This document shows positions 16,750-27,504 of a DNA stretch of 64,000 nt, piece by piece. A model generated the notes under the pieces. That model was not told where the DNA came from and made no database searches. It saw only the letters and a program-made list of their open reading frames with translations. The translations under genes and the position numbers were made by a program. Within the stretch, counting starts at the first letter, position 1. The number at the start of each line of letters is the position of its first letter. This stretch comes from Terrimicrobium sacchariphilum. Its GTDB lineage: Bacteria > Verrucomicrobiota > Verrucomicrobiia > Chthoniobacterales > Terrimicrobiaceae. Location: positions 2,232,001 through 2,296,000 of the forward strand of contig NZ_BDCO01000002.1 of assembly GCF_001613545.1 (NCBI RefSeq), given 5' to 3'.

Positions 16750-17820
16750 TCAACGGAGGCTTTCGATGGCTTCGCGGAGATCCTCCTCGGTCACGTCCTT
16801 GGAGACGAAAGCCTCGCCGAGTTCCGGAACCACGACGAACCGAATGGCTCCGGATTCGAACTTTTTGTCCCGGCTGAGGGCTGCCAGCAGGGTATCGGTG
16901 GTGATGTCCGCAGGGAGGGATGTCGGGAGATTGTAGGCTTTAAGAGCCGTGATGATTTTTTCCGCGGATTCCTCGGAAAGGTCGGCTTTCTTGACCGAGA
17001 TGCGGGCCGCTGCGACGAGGCCGAGGCTGATGGCTTCGCCATGCAGGTAGCGCCCGTATCCCGCGGCGTTCTCGATGGCGTGGCCGATGGTGTGACCGAA
17101 GTTCAGGAGAGCGCGGAGCCCATGGCGTTCGAATTCATCTTCCGCGACGATGCGGGCCTTGATCTTGACGTTACGGGAGATGAGTTCGCCAAGGTCCGGG
17201 GATGTCTCGGCCAAGAGGTCTTCCAGCATTGCCGCGTCACGAATGGCGGCATGCTTGATAATCTCGCCAAAGCCTTCATTGAATTCCCGCTTGGGCAGGG
17301 TATCCAGCGTATTGACATCAGTGATGACAAGAGATGGCTGGTGAAATGCACCAAGCAGGTTTTTGCCCTTGCGGGAGTTGACGCCGGTCTTTCCTCCGAG
17401 TGAGCTGTCGACCTGAGCGACGACCGTGGTGGGAATCTGGACGTGCGGGATGCCGCGATAAAAAATGCTGGCAACAAATCCGGCGAGATCGCCGATAACC
17501 CCGCCGCCCAGTGCGATCACTGCGCTCCGTCGGTCAAGTCCCGCCTCGATCATCTGATCGCAGACATCCTCGATGAATCCCAGTGCCTTGGAGGGCTCGC
17601 CCGGGGGTACAATGATCGTTGTGACCTCGAATCCTGCTGCTTCCAGGCTTGTCTCCACCGTCTCTGCATACAGGGGAGCGATATTGCTGTCCGTAATGAG
17701 AGCGCAGCGTGAAGCAGGCAATACCTGGCTGATGAACTCTCCTGCGCGGCGGAGAATATCATGGCCGACGATGACTTCGTAGGGATTACGGGAAATAAGG
17801 ACAGGAATGCGAGCAGCCAT
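16750..17820 (-). CDS. aroB: 3-dehydroquinate synthase
   Basis: 356 aa. It makes 3-dehydroquinate from DAHP, the second step of the shikimate pathway. NAD-binding GGGVIGDLAGFVASIFYRGI, substrate loop DSSLGGKTGVN, and zinc-site regions EIIKHA, NFGHTIGHAIE and LHGEAISLG are all present. It is the last gene of the long minus-strand run, starting 6 bp after the cstA stop. No other shikimate gene is nearby. Confidence 0.97.
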   Translation of the reverse strand: MAARIPVLISRNPYEVIVGHDILRRAGEFISQVLPASRCALITDSNIAPLYAETVETSLEAAGFEVTTIIVPPGEPSKALGFIEDVCDQMIEAGLDRRSAVIALGGGVIGDLAGFVASIFYRGIPHVQIPTTVVAQVDSSLGGKTGVNSRKGKNLLGAFHQPSLVITDVNTLDTLPKREFNEGFGEIIKHAAIRDAAMLEDLLAETSPDLGELISRNVKIKARIVAEDEFERHGLRALLNFGHTIGHAIENAAGYGRYLHGEAISLGLVAAARISVKKADLSEESAEKIITALKAYNLPTSLPADITTDTLLAALSRDKKFESGAIRFVVVPELGEAFVSKDVTEEDLREAIESLR

Positions 17821-17826
17821 GGGAGG

Positions 17827-19866
17827 TCAGGAAGCTTGGGCGAAAATCGGAGGCTCCTCGCGGAGCGGGATGGACTTACCTTGCACGATAAGCTGCCACC
17901 ATACCCGGGCGCAGGAGAGGACAACAAGCAGAACCAGTATGAGAAACGCGGCAGTGACGCCGGTATTCACGTAGTTGTTCATCAGGAGGTGATTCCAGGT
18001 GGCGAGCTGCTCGGGAGTCCCGCCGGCGGCCAGCTTGGCCTTGAAGTCGGCGGCTGCACTGAGGAAACCGAGGCGTGGGTCGGCGCTGAAAATCTTCATC
18101 CAGCCCGCTGTCATCGTGACGATTGAAAGCCAGACCAGAGGAAGAAGAGCCACCCAGACATACCGGATGCGATCCATCTTGATCAGGACAGTGACGCCCA
18201 GAGAAAGCGCGATCACGGCGAGGAGCTGGTTGGCGACGCCAAAGATCGGCCAGAGTGAATTGATCCCGCCGAGTGGATCGAGCACGCCCTGGATGAGGAA
18301 GTATCCCCAGGCCGCGACAAAGGCGGCGGAGGCGAGGAAGTTACCCAGAGCGAAGTCGGTGCGTCCGAGTGGCTTCCAGATATACGCCAGGAGGTCCTGG
18401 ACGAGAAATCGCCCGACGCGGGTGCCGGCGTCGATCGTGGTGAGGATGAACATCGCCTCAAACATGATGGCAAAGTGGTACCAGACCGAGATGGCGGCCT
18501 TGCTGCCAAAGACGCCGGCAAACATCGAGGCCATGCCAACGGCAAAGGTGGGAGCGCCACCTGTGCGGCCGACCATATTGGCCTCGCCGACATTCTCGGC
18601 GAGCTGGGTCATCTGCTCAGTCGTGACCGGGAAGCCGAGCGCCGTGACTTTTTGGACGACGGCGGCAGGTTCGCCTTTCATGTTGATGGCGAAGTATTCG
18701 CCGGGAGGCATCGCGCAGGCGGCGATGAGGGCCATGATGCCCACGAGCATTTCCGTGATCATCGCGCCATAGCCAATGACACGAATGTCTTTTTCACTTG
18801 TGATGATCTTGGGCGTGGTTCCGGACGCGATAAGGGCGTGGAAGCCTGAGACCGCCGCGCAGGCAATCGTGATGAAGGCGAAAGGAAAGACCGGGCCGGC
18901 AAAGACCGGCCCTGTGCCGTCTATGAACTTTGTCAGCGCGGGCATCTGGAGCTTCGGAGCGAGAATGACGATAGCGACGCCGAGAAGAGCGACAGCGCCG
19001 ATCTTCATGAACGTGCTCAGGTAATCACGAGGAGCGAGCAGCAGCCAGACGGGGAGGACGGAAGCGAGAAGGCCGTAGCCCATGATGCCCCATGCGAGCT
19101 TGAGTTCCTCGGCGGTAAGTGGGCCTTCCAGCGGAGAACCCTTGATCCATTGTCCGGCAACGACCGAGGCGATGAGGGCGGCAACACCGAAGATGCTGAC
19201 CCATCCCACGGACATCTTGAACATCCGCAGGGCGATGCCCATGAGCATGGCGATCGGGATCGAGGCGAGAATGGTAAAGAGGCCCCATGGGCTTTCCGCC
19301 AGCGCCTTTACCACCACCAGCGCCAGCACGGCCAGCAGGATGATCATGATGGCGACAATGCTGATGAGGGCGATGAATCCGGCAAAGGGCCCCACCTCGT
19401 CTCGCACCATCTGGCCGAGAGACCGACCGCGTCGACGGACGGAGCAGAAGAGAATAATGCTGTCGTGCACCGCTCCACCCAGGGTGGCGCCGACAAGAAT
19501 CCAGAGCATACCCGGAAGAAACCCGAACTGCGCAGCGAGGACGGGGCCGACCAGTGGGCCAGGGCCGGCGATGGCAGCGAAGTGGTGGCCAAAGACAATC
19601 CACCGATTGGTGGGTACGTAGTCCTTGCCGTCCTCATTGGTAATCGCAGGCGTCAGGCGTGCGTCATTGAGCGTGAGCACCTTGGCCATCAGCCAGGCGG
19701 AATGGAACCGATAGGCGAGGGCAAAGACACAGACCGAGGCAATGACCATCCAGAGAGCACTGACGTGCTCTCCTCGGGCGAGGGCGAGAATGGCCAACGA
19801 GGCGGCTCCCGCGAAACACACGGCGAGCCACCCATAGAACGACCACCGGTGGAGGACGGAAGTCAT
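17827..19866 (-). CDS. cstA: CstA-family carbon starvation / peptide transporter
   Basis: 679 aa with about 16 membrane helices. The CstA signature HHFAAIAGPGPLVGPVLA (near residue 95) and the following GATLGGAVHD are present, plus the C-terminal CstA helical bundle. E. coli CstA and its relative BtsT take up peptides or pyruvate under carbon limitation; the substrate here is not predicted. It is 18 bp downstream of pyrG and 6 bp upstream of aroB. No starvation-specific promoter was seen. Confidence 0.94.
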   Translation of the reverse strand: MTSVLHRWSFYGWLAVCFAGAASLAILALARGEHVSALWMVIASVCVFALAYRFHSAWLMAKVLTLNDARLTPAITNEDGKDYVPTNRWIVFGHHFAAIAGPGPLVGPVLAAQFGFLPGMLWILVGATLGGAVHDSIILFCSVRRRGRSLGQMVRDEVGPFAGFIALISIVAIMIILLAVLALVVVKALAESPWGLFTILASIPIAMLMGIALRMFKMSVGWVSIFGVAALIASVVAGQWIKGSPLEGPLTAEELKLAWGIMGYGLLASVLPVWLLLAPRDYLSTFMKIGAVALLGVAIVILAPKLQMPALTKFIDGTGPVFAGPVFPFAFITIACAAVSGFHALIASGTTPKIITSEKDIRVIGYGAMITEMLVGIMALIAACAMPPGEYFAINMKGEPAAVVQKVTALGFPVTTEQMTQLAENVGEANMVGRTGGAPTFAVGMASMFAGVFGSKAAISVWYHFAIMFEAMFILTTIDAGTRVGRFLVQDLLAYIWKPLGRTDFALGNFLASAAFVAAWGYFLIQGVLDPLGGINSLWPIFGVANQLLAVIALSLGVTVLIKMDRIRYVWVALLPLVWLSIVTMTAGWMKIFSADPRLGFLSAAADFKAKLAAGGTPEQLATWNHLLMNNYVNTGVTAAFLILVLLVVLSCARVWWQLIVQGKSIPLREEPPIFAQAS

Positions 19867-19884
19867 GGTGATGTGATGAGAGTT

Positions 19885-21525
<1,641 letters not shown>

Positions 21526-21553
21526 TCAGCGCGAATTTCCTCGCGAATCCTTG

Positions 21554-23461
21554 CTACGCCGCGGGAATTGTCCGGCTGGAAACCTTGGTCGCCGGGAGGG
21601 CGGAGACGATTTTTTCCACCGCGGCCTCGGCCGTGAGGCCGTGCTTGGCGCGCAGGATTGGGACGGTGCCGTGCTCGACAAACTGATCGGGCCATCCGAT
21701 GCGGACGACCGGCGTGGTGACGTGCTGGTCGGCGAGGAGTTCCATGACTCCGCAGCCAAAGCCGTTGGTCAGCACATGGTCTTCCATCGTGCAAAGGACC
21801 TCGCAACCGCGGGCGAAAAACTCGATGGTTGCAGCGTCGAGCGGCTTGATCCAGCGGGCATTGATCACGGCGGTGGAGATGCCTTTTTCCTCAAGCATGG
21901 CTGCAGTATCGAGGGCGACTTCGACCATGTTGCCGAGAGCAACGATGGCGACCTGCTTGCCGTGACGTATGACCTCGGACTTGCCGATTTCAAGGATCTT
22001 CGGCTGCGCTTTGGGGACGGCGCCCGTGCCACTGCCTCGCGGGTAGCGGATGGCGATGGGACCTTCGTGATAGTTGGCCATCGTCCAGAGCATGTCGACG
22101 AACTCCTCCTCGTCCTTGGGCTGCATGTGCACGAGACCCGGTACGGGGCGGAGGTAGGCAATATCAAAGAGGCCGTGATGCGTCGGGCCATCGTCACCGG
22201 AGAGGCCGGCACGATCCATGCACAGGCAGACATTGAGGTTCTGTAGCGCGATGTCATGAATGATCATGTCGTAGGCGCGCTGCATGAAAGTGGAGTAGAT
22301 CGCCAGGAAAGGCTTCAGGCCCTGAATGGCCAGGCCGCTGGCGAAGAGGGCGGCGTGTTCCTCGGCGATGCCGACGTCATAGCACTTGGCGGGGTGGCGC
22401 TTGGCGAAGTTTACCAGTCCCGTGCCGGTCGGCATGGCGGCGGTGATGGCGACGATCTTGTTGTTGTGATCGGCGAAATCGGCCAGCGTTTTGCCAAGGA
22501 GTTCCGAGTAGGTCGGGGAAGGGGATGCGAGCGTCTCGCCGGTATCGAGCTGGAACTTGCCGAGGCCGTGAAACTTGTCCGGCTTGGCCAGGGCGGGCGC
22601 GTAGCCTTTGCCCTTCTGGGTCAGAATGTGGAGGATGACTGGCTCGTTCTGCGTCTTGAGAAATTCAAAGGTGCGAATGAGGAGCGGAATGTCGTGTCCG
22701 TCAATCGGGCCGTAATAGCGCAGGCCCAGGTCCTCGAAAATCACGCTCGGCGCCAGCAGGTTCTTCATGCCCGCCTCGACCTTGTGGGCGAGGGAACGGG
22801 CGTATTTGCCGCCGAGCCACTCGACGAACTTGCCAGCCTTTTCGTGCAGATCGGAAAAGGCGGGGTTAGTGACGATGCGGTTCAGGTACTCTGCGACCGC
22901 GCCGACATTCTTGGCGATGGACCACTCGTTGTCATTCAGGACGACGATGAGGCGTTTCGTTGTGGTGGCGACGTTGTTGAGAGCCTCGAAGCTGACTCCG
23001 CAGGTAAAAGCGGCGTCTCCCGCCACGCAGACGACGTGTTCGTCGCCGCCGACCTGATCGCGGCCAGCCGCCATGCCGAGAGCGGCGGAGAGAGCGGTTC
23101 CAGCGTGGCCTGCTCCGTAGCAGTCGTGCTCGCTTTCGGTGCGGAGGAGAAAGCCGTTCAGCCCCTCATACTGGCGGATGGTGGAAAAACGGTCGCGGCG
23201 CCCGGTCAGGAGCTTGTGGACGTAACCCTGATGGCTGACGTCGAAGAGAAACTTGTCCCTGGGTGTCTCAAAGACGCGGTGCAGGGCGATGGTGAGCTCC
23301 ACCACGCCCAGGTTGGGGCCGAGGTGGCCGCCGGTTTCCGAGAGAACCCGGATGAGTTCCTCGCGAATCTCTGCTGCAAGCTGGGTAAGATCCTTTTCCT
23401 CGATGCTTTTGACGTCGGTGGGTGAGTGAATCTGCGAGAGCAAAGATTCGTTATGATTCAT
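21554..23461 (-). CDS. dxs: 1-deoxy-D-xylulose-5-phosphate synthase
   Basis: 635 aa from ATG 23459-23461; an upstream in-frame extension lies inside xseB and is not conserved. It is a thiamine-diphosphate enzyme condensing pyruvate and glyceraldehyde-3-phosphate, the first step of the MEP isoprenoid pathway. Visible are SHQGYVHKLLTGR, the TPP site CVAGDAAFTCGVSFEALNN...NDNEWSI, and the transketolase-like C-terminal parts (DVGIAEEHAALFASGLA, HHGLFDIAYLR). The start overlaps the end of xseB by 11 bp; xseB-dxs adjacency is common in bacteria. Confidence 0.96.
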   Translation of the reverse strand: MNHNESLLSQIHSPTDVKSIEEKDLTQLAAEIREELIRVLSETGGHLGPNLGVVELTIALHRVFETPRDKFLFDVSHQGYVHKLLTGRRDRFSTIRQYEGLNGFLLRTESEHDCYGAGHAGTALSAALGMAAGRDQVGGDEHVVCVAGDAAFTCGVSFEALNNVATTTKRLIVVLNDNEWSIAKNVGAVAEYLNRIVTNPAFSDLHEKAGKFVEWLGGKYARSLAHKVEAGMKNLLAPSVIFEDLGLRYYGPIDGHDIPLLIRTFEFLKTQNEPVILHILTQKGKGYAPALAKPDKFHGLGKFQLDTGETLASPSPTYSELLGKTLADFADHNNKIVAITAAMPTGTGLVNFAKRHPAKCYDVGIAEEHAALFASGLAIQGLKPFLAIYSTFMQRAYDMIIHDIALQNLNVCLCMDRAGLSGDDGPTHHGLFDIAYLRPVPGLVHMQPKDEEEFVDMLWTMANYHEGPIAIRYPRGSGTGAVPKAQPKILEIGKSEVIRHGKQVAIVALGNMVEVALDTAAMLEEKGISTAVINARWIKPLDAATIEFFARGCEVLCTMEDHVLTNGFGCGVMELLADQHVTTPVVRIGWPDQFVEHGTVPILRAKHGLTAEAAVEKIVSALPATKVSSRTIPAA

Positions 23462-23702
23462 TTGAATACGAATGGAAATCGTCCAGTCCAGCGGGACCGG
23501 AGGCATTTCGCTTGATGATTTGAATCTTTTCCTCGGCCGCGTCGAGTCTTTCCTGACAAAGTTTCACCAGCGAGACGCCTTCCTCGTAGTGTGCAAGTAG
23601 CTTCTCCAGAGGGAGTTTTCCAGATTCCATCTCGCCGACGAGAGCCTCGAGCTTCTGCATGGCCTCCTCGATGGAGGCGGAGCCTGATGGGGGCTGGCTC
23701 AC
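23451..23702 (-). CDS. xseB: exodeoxyribonuclease VII small subunit
   Basis: 83 aa when started at the GTG 23700-23702, which overlaps the stop of the upstream glycosyltransferase gene as GTGA. A longer ATG start at 23753 would overlap that gene by 55 bp and give an N-terminus not seen in the family. The core IEEAMQKLEALVGEMESGKL and LEKLLAHYEEGVSLVKLCQE match XseB, a small helical regulatory subunit of exonuclease VII. The catalytic XseA is encoded 21 kb away. Confidence 0.93.
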   Translation of the reverse strand: MSQPPSGSASIEEAMQKLEALVGEMESGKLPLEKLLAHYEEGVSLVKLCQERLDAAEEKIQIIKRNASGPAGLDDFHSYSNES

Positions 23703-25441
23703 TTGCTGCTCCGGGGCTGACTCCAGCGATCGCGGTCTGCAAAGATGATGCACTCGGCCTCGATCGGGAGGGCGGTATACGAGGTCAGCGGGAAGCCGTC
23801 CACCTTGGGAGGGCGGGTAACCAGGGGCGCCCAGTCTTTGAGATTGCCCTTGTAGATATCGGAGAAAAGGCGCTGATTGCCGCTGATCGGCGTGAGGAAC
23901 AGGCCATTGATCGGCTGCTTTGTCTCGTTGTAGTCGTGGATGCGATTAAAGTCTTTCATGCTCTTGGGCATGAGCAGAGAGGGGCGCTGGGCATACCATG
24001 CGACAGCCCACGGCATATCGGAGCAGATCGCTTCATCTTCGTCGAACCATTCACCGAGCATACCGATCACCGGAGGAACGTATGGCGGCCACTGAATGCG
24101 TCCCTGCTGCCCGGAGAAAAGCGTAATCAGCAGAGGGATGCCGCACAGGAAGATGACGGCAGAGATAAAAATCACCCGGAAGAGTGCACCGCCAAATTCC
24201 AGTCGACTCCACAAGACCAGCAGAAAGGCAAAGCCGAATGCGGCGAATATTGGGATGAAAATCACATGGAGCTGGTTTTCTGACATGACTTCAAAGCCAC
24301 GGTAGAGACTCATTCCAAAAACTGCGGAGACCCACATGGCTAGAACGCACCATTTAAACATGGCGGCCTTGTGCGAGCGGAAGCGATGGAACAGCGCGAG
24401 GAAGAAGGCACCGGCGGCGATGTTGAGGCCGATCAGGCCAAAGAGACCGTCCAACTGGCGAACTAGATTGGCTCGCACCTTGCCTTGAAGGCTGATGCCC
24501 GAACCGCCGATAGTCAGCTCCGATGCGCGCTGATAACCTTCGGTTGGCGTCTGATCGAAGAACATTTCATAGAAGCCCAGGCCAAAGGGATTGCCGCAGA
24601 CCTGATAGGTGCGCACCAGCCAGGGGGTGACAATGACCAGAAACGCAGCCAAGGCCGCCAGGAAAGCGAGGCCGCGGGGACGGAAGTAAATGGCGGCAAA
24701 GACGGCCCAACCCACGAACAGCCAAAAGGCCAGACCATGTGCGAGCGTCATGAGGCCGAAGAGCGCACCTGCTCCCACCAGCCAGCCCAGAGTATGGGTG
24801 AACTGGTCATTTCCGGCGGCTTCCATCGCGTATAAAGTGGCCAGGCTCGCGAGGCCAAAGAGTAGCAGCACAAGCATTTGCGGGAGTCCGCTCAGCGAGA
24901 ATTGCCAGAGAAGATCGGTAACGAGCGCCGCCATGGAGGCGAAAAAGGCGAGCTTCGTGTCGAACAGCTTCTGCACGACCAGGAACCACACGCCAATGGC
25001 CAGCAGAAAGGTGATCATCGCGACTGCCGCTACCATGCGATCCCCAGAGTAAGGGATCTGAGTCGGGGACATTTTCCAACTGCCTTTGATCAGGCGGAGG
25101 GCAAAGGAATTGATCCAGGGATTCAGCGGAGCCTGATAGAAATCCGGGAAGCGATTCAGATCGATCTGGTCGACGGACTCACTGAGATGGTTCTTGTACA
25201 TCCAAAGGGCGGCGGGTCGGATGTTGCCTGTGGTGTATCCCTTACCCGAGGCGATATTGCGGGCGATCTGCGCCTGATCCATGGCGCTGGAGTTGTCCAG
25301 ACCCTTGAACTGCACGAAGAGGTACAGGAGGGAAACTGCGATCACGAGCACGGCAATCATGCCCCCCTTGATGAGCAAGGCGAACAAGCCTTGGTCGAGG
25401 GAGTGCACGGCGGATTGGACTTGTACGTCGCCGGAGGCCAT
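23699..25441 (-). CDS. GT-C type membrane glycosyltransferase (GT39/ArnT-like)
   Basis: 580 aa with about 11 membrane helices. After the first helix comes an acidic external loop (MDQAQIARNIASGKGYTTGN), the usual site of the catalytic aspartate in ArnT/PMT-type enzymes that use lipid-linked sugars. The C-terminal about 140 residues form a soluble periplasmic domain. Donor and acceptor are unknown. The N-terminus (MASGDVQVQSAVHSL) is cytoplasmic. It sits between the NtrC-type regulator (9 bp) and xseB (4-bp overlap), with no polysaccharide genes next to it. Confidence 0.75.
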   Translation of the reverse strand: MASGDVQVQSAVHSLDQGLFALLIKGGMIAVLVIAVSLLYLFVQFKGLDNSSAMDQAQIARNIASGKGYTTGNIRPAALWMYKNHLSESVDQIDLNRFPDFYQAPLNPWINSFALRLIKGSWKMSPTQIPYSGDRMVAAVAMITFLLAIGVWFLVVQKLFDTKLAFFASMAALVTDLLWQFSLSGLPQMLVLLLFGLASLATLYAMEAAGNDQFTHTLGWLVGAGALFGLMTLAHGLAFWLFVGWAVFAAIYFRPRGLAFLAALAAFLVIVTPWLVRTYQVCGNPFGLGFYEMFFDQTPTEGYQRASELTIGGSGISLQGKVRANLVRQLDGLFGLIGLNIAAGAFFLALFHRFRSHKAAMFKWCVLAMWVSAVFGMSLYRGFEVMSENQLHVIFIPIFAAFGFAFLLVLWSRLEFGGALFRVIFISAVIFLCGIPLLITLFSGQQGRIQWPPYVPPVIGMLGEWFDEDEAICSDMPWAVAWYAQRPSLLMPKSMKDFNRIHDYNETKQPINGLFLTPISGNQRLFSDIYKGNLKDWAPLVTRPPKVDGFPLTSYTALPIEAECIIFADRDRWSQPRSSK

Positions 25442-25450
25442 AAAATAGGT

Positions 25451-26830
25451 CTATTGAATCGGTGGATTGGTGATTTTCAGGTCGCGAAGCCGTCGATGAA
25501 GCGTTCGGCGGCTGATTCCCAGCTTCCGCGCTGCTTCGGTTCGATTGCCGCCGCACTCTTCCAGAGCGCGGAAAATAAGTGCCTGTTCGGTTTGGTGCAA
25601 ATTTAATCGACCAGATGCATGCGGCTCTTCGACCAGGGGAGAAATGGACGGGATTCCCTGCCGGACCGAGGCCGGGAGGTCGCGCACTCCGATACGGGGA
25701 GTGCAGCACATGACGACAGCGTGCTCGATGGCGGCGCGGAGTTCGCGGACATTGCCGGGCCAGTCGTAGTGGATGATGCAGGCAGCGGCCTCGGGTGAGA
25801 GGTCCCGGAACGGCTTGCCGTTTTCCTTGGCCGATTCTTTCAGGAAAGACTGGGCGAGCAGCGGAATGTCCTCCTTGCGCGAGCGCAGCGGAGGCATCGT
25901 GATCTGGACGACGTTTAGGCGAAAATAGAGATCGTCGCGGAACTTGCCCTCGGAGACGAGCTTGGCGAGATCCTTATTGGTCGCAGCGACCAGGCGGACG
26001 TCGGTCTGGATGGTCTGATTACCCCCCACGCGCTCAAAAGTGCGTTCGCCGATGGCGCGAAGGATCTTCACTTGGGTGTTTTCGTCGATTTCTCCGATTT
26101 CGTCGAGGAAGAGTGTTCCGCCGCTAGCCTGTTCAAAGCGTCCGATACGTCGTTCAAAGGCTCCGGTAAAGGCACCTCTTTCGTGTCCAAAAAGCTCACT
26201 CTCAAGAAGTTGTGATGAGAATGCCTTGCAGTGGACTGTGACGAATTTTTTACCTGCCCGGGGGCTGAGCAGATGAATGGCACGGGCGGCGAGTTCTTTG
26301 CCGGTCCCGGTTTCGCCCTGGATGAGGATGGTTGCCCGGGAGGGGGCGACCTGCTTGATCGTCTCGAAGACCTCGACCATTGGGGACGACTGGCCGATCA
26401 TGTTCTCCAGACCTGAGCGCTTTTCGACCTGCTGTCGCAACTCCTCGTTCTCCTTGCGGGTGTCGCGCTCACGTAAAGCCCGCTGGATGAGGAGTTCCAG
26501 GCGATCGATATTCACCGGCTTGGTGACAAAGTCGTAAGCGCCCCGCCGCATGGCCTCCACGGCGGTATCGACGGAACCGTAGGCGGTCATCATGATACAG
26601 ACGGGCGGTTTGGGCAGCTTGAGCGCCTTTTCAATAAGAGCCATGCCATCTTCGCCGCCGAGTCTCAGATCCGTGATAAGGACATCCGCCGGATCGGTTT
26701 CCATGATGGAAAGCGCACCGGAGATATCGCCGGCCACATAGACCTCAAATTCATCCTCGAGGGCGACCCTCAATCCATCCCGGGTGTTTTTTTCGTCGTC
26801 GACGATGAGCAGGGTTCCGCGCCGTGCCAT
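25451..26830 (-). CDS. NtrC-family sigma-54-dependent response regulator
   Basis: 459 aa from ATG 26828-26830. The receiver domain (1-120) has the acidic pair DDE at 11-13 and phospho-acceptor Asp54 (LITDLRLG). The AAA+ domain (about 138-375) carries GETGTGKE, the sigma-54 contact loop GAFTGA and LFLDEIGE. The C-terminal Fis-type HTH (about 420-455) is GNRTEAARKLGISRRTLHRRL. All key residues are intact. No partner histidine kinase is in the window, so it is an orphan by position. An imperfect inverted repeat lies at its start. Confidence 0.95.
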   Translation of the reverse strand: MARRGTLLIVDDEKNTRDGLRVALEDEFEVYVAGDISGALSIMETDPADVLITDLRLGGEDGMALIEKALKLPKPPVCIMMTAYGSVDTAVEAMRRGAYDFVTKPVNIDRLELLIQRALRERDTRKENEELRQQVEKRSGLENMIGQSSPMVEVFETIKQVAPSRATILIQGETGTGKELAARAIHLLSPRAGKKFVTVHCKAFSSQLLESELFGHERGAFTGAFERRIGRFEQASGGTLFLDEIGEIDENTQVKILRAIGERTFERVGGNQTIQTDVRLVAATNKDLAKLVSEGKFRDDLYFRLNVVQITMPPLRSRKEDIPLLAQSFLKESAKENGKPFRDLSPEAAACIIHYDWPGNVRELRAAIEHAVVMCCTPRIGVRDLPASVRQGIPSISPLVEEPHASGRLNLHQTEQALIFRALEECGGNRTEAARKLGISRRTLHRRLRDLKITNPPIQ

Positions 26831-26831
26831 A

Positions 26832-26868
26832 TTGGCACAGTCAAAGCGGGTGGATTGCACTGTGGCAA
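26832..26868. promoter_or_regulatory. imperfect inverted repeat at the NtrC-type gene start
   Basis: TTGGCACAGT (26832-26841) and ACTGTGGCAA (26859-26868) pair at 9 of 10 positions with a 17-bp spacer, filling the 54-bp gap before the regulator gene. It could be an autoregulatory operator or an mRNA hairpin; the T-run of a terminator is absent. Confidence 0.45.
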
Positions 26869-26884
26869 GCAAATCCCAGCGTCG

Positions 26885-27496
26885 CTAATCGACAAAAACC
26901 AGCGGCGTCCACTCGTGCTGACGGTGAAAATTAATCTCGGCATGACGGGAGGTCGAGGAGAGGACCGGGGCGCGGTCTGGTCCGGCGTCGTAACGGCTGA
27001 GCGAGACGCGGGCGCTTCCGTCTGCAGAAGCGGCCGGGCAGGGTATGATGGCGACGATTTCCCAGAGACCATCCGTGTGGCGGGTCAGGAACTCAAACAA
27101 AGGCTCATCGTCGACAATGCACTCGCCCACAGCTGGGCGTGGGGTGACACTGTCGGGAATCTGCAGCTGGAGTCTATGTCCCGTCGGAGAAACATGAAGC
27201 TCGAGGTAATACGGCTCATCCGCACCGTGGAGAAAAATCTCGAAGACATCTCCGAGTTCCCAGAGGTGCTGGGAATCCCGGATGGCTTCGGAGGCGAGGT
27301 CGGTATCCTGAAGCGATGCCGCCACGAGGAGATGACCCTCGTTCCAGCCGAGGAAGGCAATGCCGGAGAGAAATTTCTCCCTTGGCCCTGCCAGGTAACA
27401 TAAGGGAAGACCTGCCTGCTGGGAGAGAAGCTCGAAAAGCGTCCAGTCGGGGGTGGAGCTGGAGCGGGGAAATTTAGGGACGGCGAGTGCAGACAT
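26885..27496 (-). CDS. CBM9-like / DOMON-like domain protein, function unknown
   Basis: 203 aa, no signal peptide. The central part (about 45-125) has GIAFLGWNEGHLLVAASLQD, LGDVFEIFLHG and YYLELHVSPTG, resembling the carbohydrate-binding family 9-like fold often found in verrucomicrobial proteins. Such domains bind sugars or heme. With no export signal, its role inside the cell is unclear. It lies 8 bp downstream of recG and 54 bp upstream of the regulator gene. Confidence 0.6.
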   Translation of the reverse strand: MSALAVPKFPRSSSTPDWTLFELLSQQAGLPLCYLAGPREKFLSGIAFLGWNEGHLLVAASLQDTDLASEAIRDSQHLWELGDVFEIFLHGADEPYYLELHVSPTGHRLQLQIPDSVTPRPAVGECIVDDEPLFEFLTRHTDGLWEIVAIIPCPAASADGSARVSLSRYDAGPDRAPVLSSTSRHAEINFHRQHEWTPLVFVD

Positions 27497-27504
27497 GGGG
27501 GGAA

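Noticed and set aside
26831-26884. Sigma-54 promoter before the NtrC-type gene
   Set aside because: TGGCAC occurs, but no TTGC at the required spacing on either strand.
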